From SOIA01 sp964348015 (GTDB taxonomy: Bacteria; Acidobacteriota; Aminicenantia; Aminicenantales; Aminicenantaceae): a stretch of 64,000 nt of DNA. The notes under the pieces were generated by a model. The model had not been told where the DNA came from. It worked only from the letters and a program-made list of their open reading frames with translations, and searched no databases. The translations under genes were made by a program, and so were the position numbers. The stretch is taken from positions 1-64,000 of the forward strand of contig CAYGBC010000042.1 in NCBI GenBank assembly GCA_964348015.1. Reading direction: 5' to 3'. The first letter of the stretch is position 1. Each line of letters starts with the position of its first letter. This document shows, piece after piece, positions 51,203 to 59,757 of the stretch.

Positions 51203-52315
51203 TCAGAAAACATGACCAAAATTGAAGTAGATTCCCGTGCCTTCCGTACTGAAACCCATGTCAAACCTGACGACAAAGTTTCGTACATAATACCTCAATC
51301 CCCAGCCGGCATCAACCTTCACTTTACCCGGCTCAATCTCAGACCATGACGGCCATACCAATCCTGCATCCAGAAAAATGTTCCCCCCCAGTCTCTTCCA
51401 GAGAGGAAAGCGGTACTCGGCGTTGGCTAAAAACTTCCCGTTATCCACAAAGCGGTTCAGACTGTATCCTCTCATTGCTGTCATCTCCGAATGGCCTCCG
51501 AGGACGGACATCTCGAAGAGGGGAACATCTTGGCCCGAGATATTTTGAACCAGAGCCCTGAATGCCAGCACATCCCTTTGACCGAGCAGAAGAATGTACT
51601 TTCTGAAATCCAAAGTGAACCGGTAAAAACTCGCATTTGGGTTGCCCAAAAGCTCAGATGCCACATCACTCTGAAAAATCAGCCGGAATCCTTTTTTCGG
51701 ATGGATCTGGCTGTCAGAGGTGTCATAGCGAATCCCAAAGGAAACAAACGGGGAAAACTGTTCCCCGACCGCCTCCAGAACGTCGGTGAAGGGCCTGTCC
51801 TGTTCCACATCTAAGAAATAGATATTCCGGAAGACATATCCCACTTCAACGACAAAACGTGGAGAAAAACTTCTCCCCAACCTCAGAAAAATCTCTTTTC
51901 TCTCGAAAGTGAATTCAGTCTGATCTTCTTTTCTCGAATCCTCTCCAAAACCGTAAAAATAAAAATTCAGGTATTTGTTGTACTCCACAACAGAGTCAAA
52001 GGATAGCGAATACCTTTTCCCTTGACGAATTTCAGTATCGGGGATGGAAAAAGCGAAGACATACCACCTCTCTCCTTTGGTGGAATTGAAAAGGATGAGG
52101 TCGAATGACTCTTTCGCAGAAAGAGAATTGATGAGCCTGGCTTTTCCTCCGTACCCGAACCCGATATCTGTGTCATACAGCAAGATCGGGAAAACACTCA
52201 ACGATTTTTTCATCTCCGATGAGCTTTGATCATTCCCCGCACATAAGCTGACTGCAGCCAGACTGAAAAACATGAAAAAATGTAAAAAAAGCAACCGCTG
52301 GAATCGATTTTTCAT
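51203..52315 (-). CDS. Omp85-family outer-membrane protein (BamA/TamA barrel, no POTRA)
   Basis: A 370-residue exported protein (signal KNRFQRLLFLHFFMFFSLAAVSLCAG) composed mainly of a 16-strand-type barrel. LYDTDIGFGYGGKARLIN at the start, FVSFGIRYDTSDSQIHPKKGFRLIF, the conserved MRGYSLNRFVDNGKFLANAEYRFPLW, and the C-terminal aromatic FNFGHVF are Omp85/surface-antigen features. POTRA domains are absent, as in the short Omp85 proteins linked to lipid or patatin functions. ATG 52315 is supported by GGGGGAG upstream; an in-frame ATG at 52369 precedes it without one. Confidence 0.85.
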   Translation of the reverse strand: MKNRFQRLLFLHFFMFFSLAAVSLCAGNDQSSSEMKKSLSVFPILLYDTDIGFGYGGKARLINSLSAKESFDLILFNSTKGERWYVFAFSIPDTEIRQGKRYSLSFDSVVEYNKYLNFYFYGFGEDSRKEDQTEFTFERKEIFLRLGRSFSPRFVVEVGYVFRNIYFLDVEQDRPFTDVLEAVGEQFSPFVSFGIRYDTSDSQIHPKKGFRLIFQSDVASELLGNPNASFYRFTLDFRKYILLLGQRDVLAFRALVQNISGQDVPLFEMSVLGGHSEMTAMRGYSLNRFVDNGKFLANAEYRFPLWKRLGGNIFLDAGLVWPSWSEIEPGKVKVDAGWGLRYYVRNFVVRFDMGFSTEGTGIYFNFGHVF

Positions 52316-52470
52316 CCGGCTCCCCCTTTCATCCTGTCCAAACATAACTAATCTGGATGAAAACATCAATACTTAGACAGAACTTCAGAATGTTTAAAGT
52401 CTCTCATTCGTTTTTACGAGGTGTTTTTCAGATATGACCTCGTGGAATGGGATCGCCCGTTCTTCGGGAA

Positions 52471-53874
52471 TCATGATTCCTGTCTGGTCAATCTATCCGC
52501 AACCATTTCAGACGCGGACACTGGATAAACCTTCTTCTGCGCATGGTCGCGCTGGAAGATTGACAACTTGAAGAGGACGGAGGATAAAAGCAGAGGCCGG
52601 AACATACGCCAGACAAGACTGCCTTGTGTTTTCATCGTCGTGATGAACCGCCACCAGCGCTTGAAAATGCTTTTCCAGGAGTAAAAATGTTTGTTAATCC
52701 TCTGGTAGGCTTCGAAAACCTGCTCCGGAGTCACTTTCTTGGGTTTGAAGACAAGATGGTCTCCCTCGTAATGAGAAAGATCATGATCGAATATTCTCCC
52801 CTCGGCCTCCACCTGTTTGTGGAACGGTGTACCGGGAATCGGTATAGATATCGAAGTCAGGATGGAGCTCGGGTCGATCCCGTCCAACTTCTCGGGCAGG
52901 CTCTGATAATAGGACGGAGTATCCTCATCCAGAGCCAGCATCATGCCCGTAAAAGTCAGGATCCCGCGCTCTTTGAGTTTCAAAAACAGCTCTTTGTATT
53001 CCTCCACTTTGTTCTGTTTCTTGTGGACTGAAGAAAGGCTCGGTTCATTCAAGGATTCCAGCCCGATAAACGCCATGCCGCACCGCGCTTCCACGAGCAG
53101 GTCGACGAACTCATCATCATGGAGGCAGTCGAAGCTGAACTGTGTTCCGAGCGCCCAGAGTTTGAGTTTTGCGATCTCTTTGAGAAGCTCTTTGGCATAC
53201 CCGATGTCCCCCCCGAGGTTATTATCAATCAACATCGCCAGTTTCCGCTTCCGCAGCGGAAGTTTGGAGGTCGAGGTCAGGTCACGGATCACATCCTCGA
53301 TCGGGCGGAGCCGGAACGGGGCCGATTGGATCGTCAACTGACAGAAGCTGCACCGGTATTTGCATCCCCGGGTGGCTTCGGTGACAACCGGAACAGCAAA
53401 ATCCGATTCGACGAGGTCATAACGCGGAGGAGGAATATTCTCGAGCGAGGGCGCGAACGGGGCCTCGTAGACTTTTTTCAGCTTTCCGTTCACCATATCT
53501 TCAACGACCTGGGGCCATACGGGCTCGGCTTCTCCCACAACAGTCGAATCCATATGGGGAATCACGTCCTTCGGAAACGTGGAGGGATATCTTCCTCCGG
53601 CAACGACAATCTTGCCACGCTTCCTGAACTCTTTTGCGACTTCAAAGGCATGGGGGGCACAGTAGTCCATGAAACTGAGAGCGATGAAATCCGCATCCGT
53701 GTCATAGTCGATCGGACGTACCATTTCATGGAGAAGATCCACCTCGACTATCGGCGGAGTCAATCCCGCCACCAACGCTCCTGATAAAGGAGGAGCTGGA
53801 GATCGGGCAAAATATGACTGTTTTTCTCCAAGATTCTGAAACAGAACGATTATCTGGAGTTTTGGCTTACGCAT
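52471..53874 (-). CDS. B12-binding-domain radical SAM protein
   Basis: A 467-residue radical SAM enzyme with an N-terminal cobalamin-binding-like domain (DFIALSFMDYCAPHAFEVAKEF, GKIVVAGGRYPSTFP, VVGEAEPVWPQVVEDMVNG) and the cluster motif CKYRCSFC (C-x3-C-x2-C) near residue 171. This architecture covers methyltransferases, HpnJ/BchE-type cyclases and others acting on isoprenoids or lipids. The B12 domain has no clear DxHxxG, so cobalamin may be absent or bound base-off in another way. Start overlaps the SDR gene stop by 8 bp, so they are translationally coupled. Confidence 0.85.
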   Translation of the reverse strand: MRKPKLQIIVLFQNLGEKQSYFARSPAPPLSGALVAGLTPPIVEVDLLHEMVRPIDYDTDADFIALSFMDYCAPHAFEVAKEFRKRGKIVVAGGRYPSTFPKDVIPHMDSTVVGEAEPVWPQVVEDMVNGKLKKVYEAPFAPSLENIPPPRYDLVESDFAVPVVTEATRGCKYRCSFCQLTIQSAPFRLRPIEDVIRDLTSTSKLPLRKRKLAMLIDNNLGGDIGYAKELLKEIAKLKLWALGTQFSFDCLHDDEFVDLLVEARCGMAFIGLESLNEPSLSSVHKKQNKVEEYKELFLKLKERGILTFTGMMLALDEDTPSYYQSLPEKLDGIDPSSILTSISIPIPGTPFHKQVEAEGRIFDHDLSHYEGDHLVFKPKKVTPEQVFEAYQRINKHFYSWKSIFKRWWRFITTMKTQGSLVWRMFRPLLLSSVLFKLSIFQRDHAQKKVYPVSASEMVADRLTRQES

Positions 53875-54691
53875 TGTAGACCTCCTGTTTTTCTCTGAGT
53901 TTATGCGCAATCCGGTCCATCGCCCTCTCCACGAGGCGCGGAAAAATGCCTTGGGAAAATGTCAGGGCTTTCCCTTCCAGGGATAGGACCAGATTCTTCT
54001 TCCCGGACTCCGCGGCCCGGACAATGGCTTTGGCCACTTTCCTCGGAGACACAAACGGGCCGCGGGGACGACGGGCCCCTCCCACCTTTTTCTCGTTTTT
54101 AAAAAAATCTGTCTGTGTGTAGCTCGGATACACGACCATCAGTGACACACCGCTTTCCTTTAGCTCTGCCCGGAAACTCTGACTGAAGACCGCAAGGGCA
54201 GCCTTGCTGGCCCCATACGCTCCCAGATAAGGGACTCCATGCTTGGCCGCAACAGAGGCGATGTTGACGACGAGCCCCTTCTCCGCCTGCTTTAAAAAAG
54301 GAAGGGCCTCCAGCATGCATTGAACAGCGCCGAAGAAATTCACCTCCATGACGGCACGGAAATCTTCAAGGGTTGTCAACTCGACATTTCCATAAACGCC
54401 TGTGCCCGCGTTGTTGATCAAAACATCAATCCCTCCAAAGCGGCGCACTGTCTCTTTTACCATCCTCTTCACGTCTTTCTGGCGCGTGACATCACACTGT
54501 GCGGTCATCGGTTGAGGGACATCGGGATACGCGGATTGAATTTCTTTGACCACATTCTTCAGCGCATCAGGCCTTCGCGATGCCAGAGTCAATTTGGCTC
54601 CTCGACGGGCAAACTCAAAAGCAACGGCCTTTCCGATGCCGGAAGATGCCCCTGTGATCAGGACTCTCGATCCCTTCATCCGTGACAACAT
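53867..54691 (-). CDS. Short-chain dehydrogenase/reductase
   Basis: A 274-residue NAD(P)-dependent SDR. TGASSGIGKAVA is the cofactor loop, NNAG at about residue 88, and YGASKAAL with the upstream Ser gives the catalytic triad. A C-terminal extension (about 75 residues, ALTFSQGIFPRLVERAMDRIAHKLREK) is typical of lipid/steroid-type SDRs (DHRS7-like). Start is ATG 54691, preceded by GAGGAAAATCTC; the frame to 54745 passes through the promoter. The promoter upstream carries the 11-bp repeat operator. Confidence 0.88.
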   Translation of the reverse strand: MLSRMKGSRVLITGASSGIGKAVAFEFARRGAKLTLASRRPDALKNVVKEIQSAYPDVPQPMTAQCDVTRQKDVKRMVKETVRRFGGIDVLINNAGTGVYGNVELTTLEDFRAVMEVNFFGAVQCMLEALPFLKQAEKGLVVNIASVAAKHGVPYLGAYGASKAALAVFSQSFRAELKESGVSLMVVYPSYTQTDFFKNEKKVGGARRPRGPFVSPRKVAKAIVRAAESGKKNLVLSLEGKALTFSQGIFPRLVERAMDRIAHKLREKQEVYNA

Positions 54692-54709
54692 GAGATTTTC
54701 CTCTTTCAC

Positions 54710-54780
54710 AGATAATGTAACTCCCCCCCTGAGAAAAGTTGTCACTGAGATGTTAAGAGTTTGTTAAAAGTCTGTTAAAA
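54710..54780 (-). promoter_or_regulatory. SDR promoter with four 11-bp direct repeats (site 2)
   Basis: On the minus strand the box TTAACAGACTT, TTAACAAACTC, TTAACATCTCA, GTGACAAC (54738-54780) is followed by 18 bp and then TACATTATCT (54710-54719). The same arrangement with the same 18-bp spacing precedes the ubiA-like gene at 59643-59712. It resembles OmpR/PhoB-type operators. Confidence 0.65.
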
Positions 54781-54875
54781 GAAAAACAAAGAACAAAATG
54801 AATGAGTTCATGAATGGGAACAGGTCTCAATTTTCCATTTTTATAATCAAGAAGTAAAAAAGGTGAGCGAATGAG

Positions 54876-54930
54876 AAAAAATGGGGACTGTCCCTTTCAG
54901 TCCTTATTCAAATGGGAGATGGACTGTTGT
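54876..54930. repeat. Degraded GGGACAGTCCC-family element
   Basis: GGGGACTGTCCC, TTTCAGTCC and GGGAGATGGACTG match parts of the copies at 12.2 and 44.3 kb but are eroded. Confidence 0.6.
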
Positions 54931-54931
54931 A

Positions 54932-55146
54932 CTCGCTCAATAATTCGGTAACGCTTTTATAATGTCATTGCGGGCGAAGCGTGGCAATCTCGTAAAAAGA
55001 AATTCAATTTTCTCTAAGAGATTGCCACGCTTCGCTCGCAATGACACCCTAATCTAGCTTATCCTCCTACGGGATTGCCACGCTTCGCTCGCAATGACAC
55101 TTTTATCTTCAATATTATTACTCAAAGTGTTACCGAATTACTGAAC
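54932..55146. repeat. TCATTGCGAGCGAAG-family element, copy D
   Basis: The best-preserved outer ends: CTCAATAATTCGGTAACGC (left) and GTGTTACCGAATTACTGA (right) are inverted repeats. Inside, arms TCATTGCGGGCGAAGCGTGG and CCACGCTTCGCTCGCAATGA occur, the second twice. No gene in 54692-55211. Confidence 0.8.
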
Positions 55147-55211
55147 ATAAAGAACTGTTCCCTTTTGAGGAAAAGGAATAAAGTGTCGGCATATTCTGTG
55201 AAGGATTCAGG

Positions 55212-55649
55212 TTAAGTATGGTATCTCTTTTTTTGTGAAGCCCAGATGACCATGACGAGAAAAATCCCCGTGCCCAGGCATATCAGGTTGATGGCAAGAT
55301 TCATGACCGCTTCGCCTAATCCAAGACGGTAGATGCCGTGAAGGGTGTTGAATGAGATATCCAGGAGGCCGAGAAAGATGAGGGAAGCTCCCCCCATCAG
55401 AGAGAACAAGCGGCCGAAAGACTTTTTGCGCAGCAAGCCGATGCCGCCGATAACGAGGACTAGGGCGAGATACGCATCAGGAACAGGAAAAGCGGATTCA
55501 AAAGCCAGGTATTTCTGTTTCAAGACCGGGTCGCTGATCTGGACTATATCCGCTGAAAAATAAGCAATCCAGAATGAGAATATCCCAGCCGCAAGAACCA
55601 GCTCCAGGATGGCGGCTATTTTCAGTCCTTTTCCCTGCCGGGTAGTCAC
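55212..55649 (-). CDS. Small four-helix membrane protein of unknown function
   Basis: A 145-residue protein with four hydrophobic segments (AAILELVLAAGIFSFWIAYF, YLALVLVIGGIGLL, LMGGASLIFLGLLDI, NLAINLICLGTGIFLVMVIW). No enzyme motifs and no recognised family. Start codon GTG at 55649 with GGAG about 12 nt upstream. It follows SDR2 (55703-56530) by 53 bp in the same direction and may belong to that operon. Confidence 0.6.
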   Translation of the reverse strand: MTTRQGKGLKIAAILELVLAAGIFSFWIAYFSADIVQISDPVLKQKYLAFESAFPVPDAYLALVLVIGGIGLLRKKSFGRLFSLMGGASLIFLGLLDISFNTLHGIYRLGLGEAVMNLAINLICLGTGIFLVMVIWASQKKRYHT

Positions 55650-55702
55650 CCTTTCTTTCTCCCCTTGAGTCTCAAATTGGAAAGATATATTTTGAATCCT
55701 GA

Positions 55703-56530
55703 TTATTTCGATGCTTTTTTCTTTTTCCGCCTTTTCTGAATCGTAGTGCTTCCAATTTTTTCCAACAACGGCAGGAGTGAAAAGTACAGTTTGGGAAAAG
55801 CCATTCCTATCCGACAGAACAATCCCATCCCTGTAGGAACCAGCACTTCCGGCTTTTTCCTCCGCACAGCTTTGAGTATCCCTTTCGCCACCTTTTCCGG
55901 TTTCATTGCATCTCCGATAAAGGACAGCACTGCCTCATCATACTGGAGTTCATAATCGTGTTGAGGGGTGTCCACAGAATCGGGACATACCACGGCGATC
56001 CCGACGGGAGAATTGCGCAACTCGGCATGGAGGGACAGGGAGTAACCCCGAATGGCGGATTTTGTCGCGCTGTAAACCGCTTCCCCAGGCATCGGGACAA
56101 TTCCTCCCAGAGAGGCGATATTAATGATTTTTCCAGAGCCCTGTTCCTTCATGATCGGCAGGACAGCCCGGCATCCGTTTAGAGTCCCCATAAAATTGAC
56201 CGAAACCTGATGATGAACATCATCCTGGGAAATTTTTTCCGCAGGTCCAGGCTGGATAACGCCCGCATTATTGATCAGGATATCGACTTTTCCGTATTTT
56301 TTCCTGACTTTCTCGACCAAAGCCTCCCAAGATTCGTGATCTCGGATGTCATGTTCCACTGCCAGAACCTCGACTCCCGAATCCTTCATAGTTTTGCTCA
56401 ACTCTTGAAGCTCTTTGCTTCGAATATCTGTCAACACTAAAACGGCTCCATGCTGGGCCAAAAGGCGGGCAGCAGCAGAACCGATCCCCCCAGCGGCTCC
56501 GGTAATAATCGCGACTTTTTCATTAAGCAT
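55703..56530 (-). CDS. Short-chain dehydrogenase/reductase, second in cluster
   Basis: A 275-residue SDR with TGAAGGIGSAAA, NNAGVIQPG and YSATKSAIRGY (catalytic Tyr, Lys), and a C-terminal hydrophobic extension MGLFCRIGMAFPKLYFSLLPLLEKIG that could anchor it to the membrane. Lys-rich tail. ATG 56530 has AGGAG at 6 nt. It is 42 bp downstream of the ThiL-like gene. Substrate unknown; the hydrophobic tail hints at a lipid-soluble one. Confidence 0.85.
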   Translation of the reverse strand: MLNEKVAIITGAAGGIGSAAARLLAQHGAVLVLTDIRSKELQELSKTMKDSGVEVLAVEHDIRDHESWEALVEKVRKKYGKVDILINNAGVIQPGPAEKISQDDVHHQVSVNFMGTLNGCRAVLPIMKEQGSGKIINIASLGGIVPMPGEAVYSATKSAIRGYSLSLHAELRNSPVGIAVVCPDSVDTPQHDYELQYDEAVLSFIGDAMKPEKVAKGILKAVRRKKPEVLVPTGMGLFCRIGMAFPKLYFSLLPLLEKIGSTTIQKRRKKKKASK

Positions 56531-56572
56531 TGAATTTCTCCTGATCGTGATCAAAATTCATGCGTTAAATTA

Positions 56573-57616
56573 TCAAATCCCGGCCTTTTGTGCAATGTTG
56601 AATAATTCTTGAATATAGAGATCAGGTTTTGAACCCGTAGTGGAAGAAAGGTTCCTGATTCGACCGGTATCCAGAGGCACGATACGATCAGAAGCCTTGA
56701 TGCTGACACTCATTCCAGTCGTCACTTCTCCTATCAGAACAGGATTCCATCCGGCGTTGGCCGCCGCGCTGAGAAATGCGTTTTCATTGCGTGGATGTAT
56801 GGTTATGCAAAGCTCGAATTCCCCATGGACAGCGGCCAGAGCCAGCCAGGGTGGAATTTTTTGATCTCGGCATGCCTGCTGGGCGATCGGATGCAGGATC
56901 CTGTCCCAGTCGCTGGATAAAACGAATCCGCAGCGATTCAATCTCATGAGTGTGTCCAGAGTGTGAATCACGCCATCGCTCGTATCCATACAGCAACCGG
57001 CAAATTCTCTGACAATCTTCGATTCTTCAATCCTCGCAACAGGCTGATAAAATGATCTATGGAGTTGTTTATCCTTCCCGGACAACTTCAGAAAAGCATA
57101 AATGTTCCCCAATCCCGCGGGTCCGGTCAGATAGAGTTTATCACCTGGTTTGGCTCCGATCCGGGAGACAGCCGACTCTTTAGGAACAAGTCCCACCGCG
57201 CACCCGGAAAGAAAAAGCTCTTTTCCTTGATTGGTATCCCCACCCAGGACAAAAGTATTCAAGCGCTGACAGGCTGCGGAGAGCCCTTCTGTCAGCTTTG
57301 TGATGAACCGTTCATCCTGTGAGGGAGAAAAACTCAAAGACAAAAGCAAACCCAGCGGCTCAGCACCGACTGCCGCCAGGTCTGAAAAATTGGCCATAGC
57401 CAGCATCCAGCCGATGAGAAACGGATCATCATACAGCCCGGTCTCGACCTCTTCCACCAGAGCATCCATGGTTACGGCTAAATATTTCCCGCTGTCATTT
57501 CCCGGGTCGATCAGTTCCGCGTCCGCCTCGTGAATCCTGTTTCGCTTTTGAGGTGACGGGAGAAAACTCCGAGTAACCTTCTCAATCATCGCGTTTTCCA
57601 AAATTTCTTTCATCAT
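56573..57616 (-). CDS. ThiL-like (PurM-superfamily) kinase
   Basis: A 347-residue protein of the thiamine-monophosphate kinase/PurM superfamily. LAVTMDALVEEVETG, MANFSDLAAVGAEPLGLLL, FVLGGDTNQGKELFLSG, SRIGAKPGDKLYLTGPAGLG and CCMDTSDGVIHTL follow the ThiL layout, including the Asp residues that bind Mg-ATP. No thiamine gene is near; it is coupled (4-bp overlap) to a DAG-kinase-like gene and a UbiA prenyltransferase, so it may phosphorylate a different, perhaps lipid-linked, substrate. Start ATG 57616. Confidence 0.75.
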   Translation of the reverse strand: MMKEILENAMIEKVTRSFLPSPQKRNRIHEADAELIDPGNDSGKYLAVTMDALVEEVETGLYDDPFLIGWMLAMANFSDLAAVGAEPLGLLLSLSFSPSQDERFITKLTEGLSAACQRLNTFVLGGDTNQGKELFLSGCAVGLVPKESAVSRIGAKPGDKLYLTGPAGLGNIYAFLKLSGKDKQLHRSFYQPVARIEESKIVREFAGCCMDTSDGVIHTLDTLMRLNRCGFVLSSDWDRILHPIAQQACRDQKIPPWLALAAVHGEFELCITIHPRNENAFLSAAANAGWNPVLIGEVTTGMSVSIKASDRIVPLDTGRIRNLSSTTGSKPDLYIQELFNIAQKAGI

Positions 57617-58542
57617 GAGCTCACCTTCAAGACTCCCTGGAGCAGTTTGATCTTGATGCGCCGGGCAACATAGACTTCTCCGTCCAGCTCTAACGGTGTG
57701 AGCGTTGACGGAATAATCTCTATGGCATCCGTCGTCCAGCTTCTGGTCTTTGGCAGTCCCAAGAATTTCGAGCGCGCCAGAGAAAAGAGAGTTCTTAATC
57801 TGGACAGGATTCCCATCTTCTCACAGAGAGCAACTCCCAGAAAATCGCTTTGGGGGGAAAGGTTGAAATCATAACAAAAATTTCCGCTGACGTGAGGATT
57901 GATCACGACACTCAAACTGGTGGCTTCAGTCGAGTAGCGTTCTTTTCCAATCTTTATTTTGACCGGAACATTCCGGGACGCAAACAAGGTTTTCAGCGCA
58001 GAGTACCAGATGGTCCCCTCTACCCATCTGGATTTCAGCCATTGGATGATTTTTTCACCGGAATTAAAAAGATAATTTGCCTGGGCAATGATCCCGATAC
58101 TCGAATTGATGAGAAAATACTTCCGCTGCCATTTTCCGGATTCATCCTCGAAATCCACCTGACCCACGTTATGAAGAACCGCATTTTCATGGTCCAGCCT
58201 GATGGGCATGCGCCCATTCTTATGTTTAGCCGGAGAGTAAGGCTTGTGGAAATCGTTGCTCGATCCCAGACCGATGGCTCCCAGTACCAATTCCTGGCGC
58301 ACTCTTTTTTTTATCTTCATGACCTGATTCATCAGAAAGTGAATCGTTCCGTCTCCTCCGGCGGATACCAGGAACCGTTCCCCCTTTTTCAATTCCTTGC
58401 GAAGATATTGACTGAATTTTTCCGGATCAGACATCACTGAGTATTTGCGAAGGATAGACTTTTCTTCCAGTTCCGGCCTGAATTTTTCCCATCTTTTCAG
58501 GCCTTTGCCGTTGTTCGAATTTTTATTCAACAGAATGAGCAT
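57613..58542 (-). CDS. Diacylglycerol kinase-family lipid kinase
   Basis: A 309-residue DAGKc-domain protein (YegS/BmrU/DgkB-like). SAGGDGTIHFLMNQVM is the ATP loop, GAIGLGSSNDFHKP the Gly/Asn segment, and the C-terminal beta domain ends in PLELDGEVYVARRIKIKLLQGVLKV, all family features. These phosphorylate diacylglycerol, sphingosine-like or other lipids. It starts 4 bp after the UbiA-like stop and overlaps the ThiL-like gene by 4 bp, so all three are one operon. Confidence 0.88.
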   Translation of the reverse strand: MLILLNKNSNNGKGLKRWEKFRPELEEKSILRKYSVMSDPEKFSQYLRKELKKGERFLVSAGGDGTIHFLMNQVMKIKKRVRQELVLGAIGLGSSNDFHKPYSPAKHKNGRMPIRLDHENAVLHNVGQVDFEDESGKWQRKYFLINSSIGIIAQANYLFNSGEKIIQWLKSRWVEGTIWYSALKTLFASRNVPVKIKIGKERYSTEATSLSVVINPHVSGNFCYDFNLSPQSDFLGVALCEKMGILSRLRTLFSLARSKFLGLPKTRSWTTDAIEIIPSTLTPLELDGEVYVARRIKIKLLQGVLKVSS

Positions 58543-58546
58543 AATC

Positions 58547-59602
58547 TTACACCTGTGTCTCTTCGGGCCTGTTTTTTAATGCGAGCTCAAACAGCGGATA
58601 GAACAGCACCAGAAAAAATAACCATTCAGATTTGAGCGCCACGACAAGAGCCGCGCTGTAAAGGATGAAGACCCGAACCACATGCGCGACGGGTTCGTGA
58701 GCGGCGCGTTCCTCTCTGACCCTGTGTATCCTGACCTGGGCATAAAGGCTGACGCCAAGACCCAGGATGAAAATGGCGGTTCCGGGGAAGCTGAACCTGC
58801 CGATTGCATACAGGGCCCATCCCGTTAATCCGGCGGATAAAAAAGCCAGTCCATCGCTGTAGACCGCAGCGAACTTCCAGCCAAAGACTACGGGAAAGGT
58901 CCTGTATCCCGTTTTCCGGTCTGCGGATATATCCTTGAAATACCCCATCACTACAAAATTGGCGTAGCTGAAAAAAACTGCCAGGACTGCCAGGATGAAA
59001 GAGAAAGAGCGGGAATCTCCAAAGCTGAAAATTTCCTGGACAGAGACTTCCTTCTCGACAAGTCGTCCCATGACGGGCAGTAAAGCCACAATCCAGGAAT
59101 TCCAGATCGGCCCTCCCCACCACGTTCTTTTCAATGATGTGTAGGTGAGCAGACCCACGACCGCCAGAATTCCAAATATCAGAATTGTGGGATTGATGTA
59201 TGTCAAAACCAGCACCGAGAATGATAATCCGACAAGGCTCACACCCAGAACCTGGGTTCGAGAAACGAGTCCTTTGATCAGAGGCCGATAAGGAGAAGAG
59301 AGAGCATCGGTGTCCATCTGAAAAGAATCCGTCAGCGCCTGTCCCAGTCCGTAAGAAAAAAACAGAGGAATGAAAGCGATTATCGCTGTTACAGGGTTGG
59401 GATTTTCAATGAATGCCATCCCGACCAAAGCCGCGGCTCCGGATACAAAGATCAGATAGGGCCGCATGGTCGACCAGTAGGCTCTCCAGAACGGAACACT
59501 CAGGACACTTGTGTACCGGCTTCTTCTCAAAAAATACCCCCTCAGAAGATTCAGTAAAATCAAAGAAGTATCTATTTTAATACTTTTTTTTGCTGCTCCC
59601 AT
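58547..59602 (-). CDS. UbiA-family prenyltransferase
   Basis: A 351-residue membrane protein with about nine helices. The first Asp-rich site reads QALTDSFQMDTDALSSPYRPLIKG, and the second FKDISADRKTGYRTFPVVFG. Both resemble UbiA/MenA/DGGGP-synthase-type enzymes that attach a polyprenyl chain to an aromatic or glyceryl acceptor. I chose ATG 59602, with GGAGG at 7 nt; the GTG 59608 is too near the ribosome site. First gene of the ubiA-DAGK-thiL-like operon, behind the 11-bp-repeat operator. Confidence 0.87.
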   Translation of the reverse strand: MGAAKKSIKIDTSLILLNLLRGYFLRRSRYTSVLSVPFWRAYWSTMRPYLIFVSGAAALVGMAFIENPNPVTAIIAFIPLFFSYGLGQALTDSFQMDTDALSSPYRPLIKGLVSRTQVLGVSLVGLSFSVLVLTYINPTILIFGILAVVGLLTYTSLKRTWWGGPIWNSWIVALLPVMGRLVEKEVSVQEIFSFGDSRSFSFILAVLAVFFSYANFVVMGYFKDISADRKTGYRTFPVVFGWKFAAVYSDGLAFLSAGLTGWALYAIGRFSFPGTAIFILGLGVSLYAQVRIHRVREERAAHEPVAHVVRVFILYSAALVVALKSEWLFFLVLFYPLFELALKNRPEETQV

Positions 59603-59642
59603 CTTCACGCCTCCGCATTCATGATTATTTTCTTTCGCTCAA

Positions 59643-59712
59643 AGATAATCTAAATCCTCTCGGAACAAGAGTTGTCACAAGAATGTGAAGAGTTTGTTAA
59701 AAGTTTGTTAAG
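59643..59712 (-). promoter_or_regulatory. ubiA-like operon promoter with four 11-bp direct repeats (site 1)
   Basis: On the minus strand TTAACAAACTT, TTAACAAACTC, TTCACATTCTT, GTGACAAC (59671-59712) is followed by exactly 18 bp and TAGATTATCT (59643-59652). The pattern matches site 2 at 54710-54780 in sequence, period and spacing, and is the layout of an OmpR/PhoB-family operator overlapping a -35 region. Confidence 0.7.
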
Positions 59713-59757
59713 TCGGGGAACGGAAGAAAATGCTCAGGGAAGTTGGGTTGAAAAAGA

